Shown here: one piece after another, positions 32,224 to 33,776 of the stretch
How the letters are laid out: each line of letters starts with the position of its first letter
Numbering within the stretch: position 1 is the stretch's first letter
DNA from: Streptomyces hygroscopicus
GTDB lineage: Bacteria; Actinomycetota; Actinomycetes; Streptomycetales; Streptomycetaceae
DNA: 33,776 nt
Reading direction: 5' to 3'
Assembly: GCF_026168105.1 (NCBI RefSeq)
Contig: NZ_LBMW01000068.1
Coordinates: 1 to 33,776, forward strand
Program-made: the position numbers and the translations under genes
The notes under the pieces: generated by a model
The model's database searches: none
What the model saw: the letters and a program-made list of their open reading frames with translations, nothing else
What the model was told of the DNA's origin: nothing

Positions 32224-33420
32224 TCAGTGCTTGGTCGGGACGACCGGGTTGGACGGGGGCGAGGCGGGGCCGGCGCCTACGCAGTTGGTGGCCGATACGG
32301 TGAAGGTGTAGCTGGTTCCGGGTGTGAGGCCGGTGACGGTGGCGCTGGTCGAGGTGCCGCTGACGGTCGCGCTGCCGCCGGGGGAGCCGACCACGTTGTA
32401 CTGCGTGATCGAGCAGCCTCCGTTGCTGGCAGGCGGTGTCCAGGTGACGGTCGCCTGCCGGCGACCGGCGGTGGCGGTCACGTTGGTCGGGACACCGGGC
32501 AGGGTCTGGCCGACCTGCGGCACGAAGAAGTCCGACATCGCAGTGGCGCCGCCGTCGTTGCTGGTCAGCGGAGCGAGACCCCATGCAGACTCGATCGTGG
32601 CCAGCCAGGAGAAGTGGTTGTACGGGTTGGTCGAGTGGTACCCGGCCGTGGTCGACTTGCTGATGACGATCGAGGCCACCTGATTGCCCTGGGTGCCGTC
32701 GTCCTCGTCCCACACGATGTTGAGCACCGAGTTCTGGCTGGTGAAGGCGGGGGAGTTCAGGATGGTCGGCACGTTCTGCGACAGCCAGGTGTCGCCTTGG
32801 GCGATCGTGCCGTCGTGCATGTCGTCGATCAGGTTCGGAGTGATGAACGCGTAGTTCGGCGTGGTGGTCGTCGAACCGAGGTCGGTGGCGAGCTGGCCGT
32901 ACGGCACGTCGTTGTTGCACTGCGACGTGGTCTGAATGTCGGTGTAGTAGACGAACGGGTTGTGCCGCACCGCATACTCGCCCGAGTCGGACAGCGTGCA
33001 GGGTGCCGGCATCGATTCCTCGTAGGCCTTCCAGGTCTTGCCGGCCGGCGTGATTCGGTCCGCCGCGATGTTCGGCTGGTTCACCGTGCATTGCGACGGG
33101 TTGCAGTCGGTGGTGATGCCGAAGTTCGATCCACCGGTCAGTTCCAGGTAGTTCGGCAGGCTCGGGTGGCCGGCCGCGAAGTAGTTCGACGCGATGCCGT
33201 TCTGGCTGACCAGCGAGTTGATGTACGGCGCCTGGCTGTTGCCGACGATCTCGTTGTACGAATGGTTCTCCATCAGGATGGTGAAGACGTGGTCGAACGC
33301 CGGAACGGCCCCAGCCGTCTGCGCGGACGCAGCGCCACCGGACATCGTCGGCGTCAGGGCGACCAGCAGCGCGGCCACGAAGGTCAGCAGCCTTCTGGCC
33401 AGTCGTCGGTGCGGATCCAT
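32224..33420 (-). CDS. Secreted phosphoesterase with C-terminal fibronectin III domain
   Basis: The predicted protein is 398 aa. Residues 1-31 are a signal peptide (Arg-rich start, LLTFVAALLVAL core, cleavage near ASA-QT). The catalytic domain (about 40-300) has HVFTILMENHSYNEIVG, HPSLPNYLELTGG and NIVWDEDDG, features of the PF04185 phospholipase C/acid phosphatase family in the alkaline phosphatase fold. Residues about 310-395 form an FN3 domain (PTNVTATAG, then TGLTPGTSYTFTVSA), probably binding polymers. It would release phosphate or cleave phosphodiesters outside the cell. ATG 33420 has GGAGGAGG six bases upstream. It has its own terminator and lies beyond the XRE gene, so I regard it as ordinary chromosome flanking the cluster. 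Confidence 0.88.
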   Translation of the reverse strand: MDPHRRLARRLLTFVAALLVALTPTMSGGAASAQTAGAVPAFDHVFTILMENHSYNEIVGNSQAPYINSLVSQNGIASNYFAAGHPSLPNYLELTGGSNFGITTDCNPSQCTVNQPNIAADRITPAGKTWKAYEESMPAPCTLSDSGEYAVRHNPFVYYTDIQTTSQCNNDVPYGQLATDLGSTTTTPNYAFITPNLIDDMHDGTIAQGDTWLSQNVPTILNSPAFTSQNSVLNIVWDEDDGTQGNQVASIVISKSTTAGYHSTNPYNHFSWLATIESAWGLAPLTSNDGGATAMSDFFVPQVGQTLPGVPTNVTATAGRRQATVTWTPPASNGGCSITQYNVVGSPGGSATVSGTSTSATVTGLTPGTSYTFTVSATNCVGAGPASPPSNPVVPTKH

Positions 33421-33776
33421 GTGCAACCTCCTCCAACTCGGTGGGGGGCACCCAGCACGGTGAAGGAACCAGCGGTTCCGGCGCCTCCGCCCGCACTCGT
33501 CCGTTGGCTGAACTTCTCCCTGTGGTCCGTCAACAATCCTTCAGTCACTGCCGACTTGATTGTTCACGGGGCGGAGGACCGCCCGGCCTTCGCGGAGGAT
33601 CATTCGACTGCTTTCCGCGGCACGCCGCGTCCGATGCGTCCTGCGCGGCAGAAAGCACGGTGGGTCCTACCGTGGCCGCTGCGAGCCCGTGCGGTGGAAC
33701 GCTGTTCTCGGGCGGTGTGGGGTGCACGCCGGGTCCTAACTTGATCTTTAACATCCGGTGTCGAATGGTGCGTCGA
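33421..33776. other. Upstream region of phosphoesterase gene, no gene seen
   Basis: These 356 bp should carry the phosphoesterase promoter. On the minus strand GTTGACG and GTTCAGC occur 21 bases apart, loosely like PHO-box heptamers but off the 11-bp register. The last 40 bases are AT-richer. I can support no gene here. Confidence 0.45.

Noticed and set aside
33480..33570. PHO box before the phosphoesterase gene
   Set aside because: The two GTT-heptamers are 21 bp apart rather than 11 or 22, and match the GTTCACC consensus poorly.

Overview
The window looks like chromosomal DNA of a Streptomyces or close relative. G+C is very high, there are many GTG starts and GAGGAG-type ribosome binding sites, genes overlap by ATGA/GTGA, a SARP regulator is present, and the rare leucine codon TTA occurs in only two genes that I noticed. 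Most of it (about 43 to 31083) reads as one secondary-metabolite gene cluster. I saw no tRNA, rRNA, CRISPR array or insertion sequence.

Layout. (1) 43-3390, minus: a Ser-for-Cys thiolase, a diacylglycerol-kinase-like enzyme (VlmJ type) and a ferritin-like di-iron protein. (2) 3724-14609, plus: a DUF1272 zinc protein, an MFS exporter, a frameshifted P450, an Ada-AlkA fusion, an alkB remnant, an intact P450, and a pyrrole-2-carboxylate module (acyl-CoA-dehydrogenase-like oxidase, proline adenylating enzyme, carrier protein, KAS III-like acyltransferase). It ends in an SGNH-fold protein that has lost its catalytic residues. (3) A convergent hairpin at 14621-14663. (4) 14667-29075, minus: fifteen tightly packed genes. 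Read from the right they are aldehyde dehydrogenase/acyl reductase, N-hydroxylase-like ACAD-fold protein, class III aminotransferase, SRPBCC protein, small His-rich membrane protein, flavin reductase, VlmB-like di-iron protein, fatty acid desaturase, FabH, ACP, FabF, MmgE/PrpD protein (VlmK type), HAD phosphatase, intact SGNH hydrolase and SalK-like protein. (5) 29076-31083: a divergent promoter region with three heptamers at 11-bp period, a VlmA-like DUF2156 aminoacyl-tRNA transferase, and the SARP. (6) 31362-33420: an XRE regulator and a secreted phosphoesterase, probably outside the cluster.

Interpretation. Homologues of VlmA, VlmB, VlmH, VlmR, VlmJ and VlmK, a VlmO candidate and a SARP together match the valanimycin logic for an azoxy (N=N-O) group. 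The branched amine made by valine decarboxylation is apparently replaced by a fatty amine: FabH/FabF/ACP build an acyl chain, the aldehyde dehydrogenase reduces it, the aminotransferase aminates it and the desaturase may unsaturate it. The amine would be N-hydroxylated (ACAD-fold protein plus flavin reductase), seryl-loaded from seryl-tRNA (DUF2156 protein), rearranged to a hydrazine and oxidised to the azoxy (membrane protein plus di-iron protein), then phosphorylated and dehydrated (kinase plus MmgE/PrpD). No seryl-tRNA synthetase or decarboxylase lies in the window.

The unusual part is the complete proline-to-pyrrole module joined to this azoxy pathway. I cannot recall a described azoxy metabolite carrying a pyrrole, so the product may be new. 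Pyrrole could prime the fatty chain or be added as an ester. The paired intact and dead SGNH proteins, one in each convergent operon, tie the two halves together. The Ada-AlkA gene and alkB remnant suggest DNA-alkylation defence beside a potentially alkylating product. All functions are inferred from sequence patterns; none was checked against a database.
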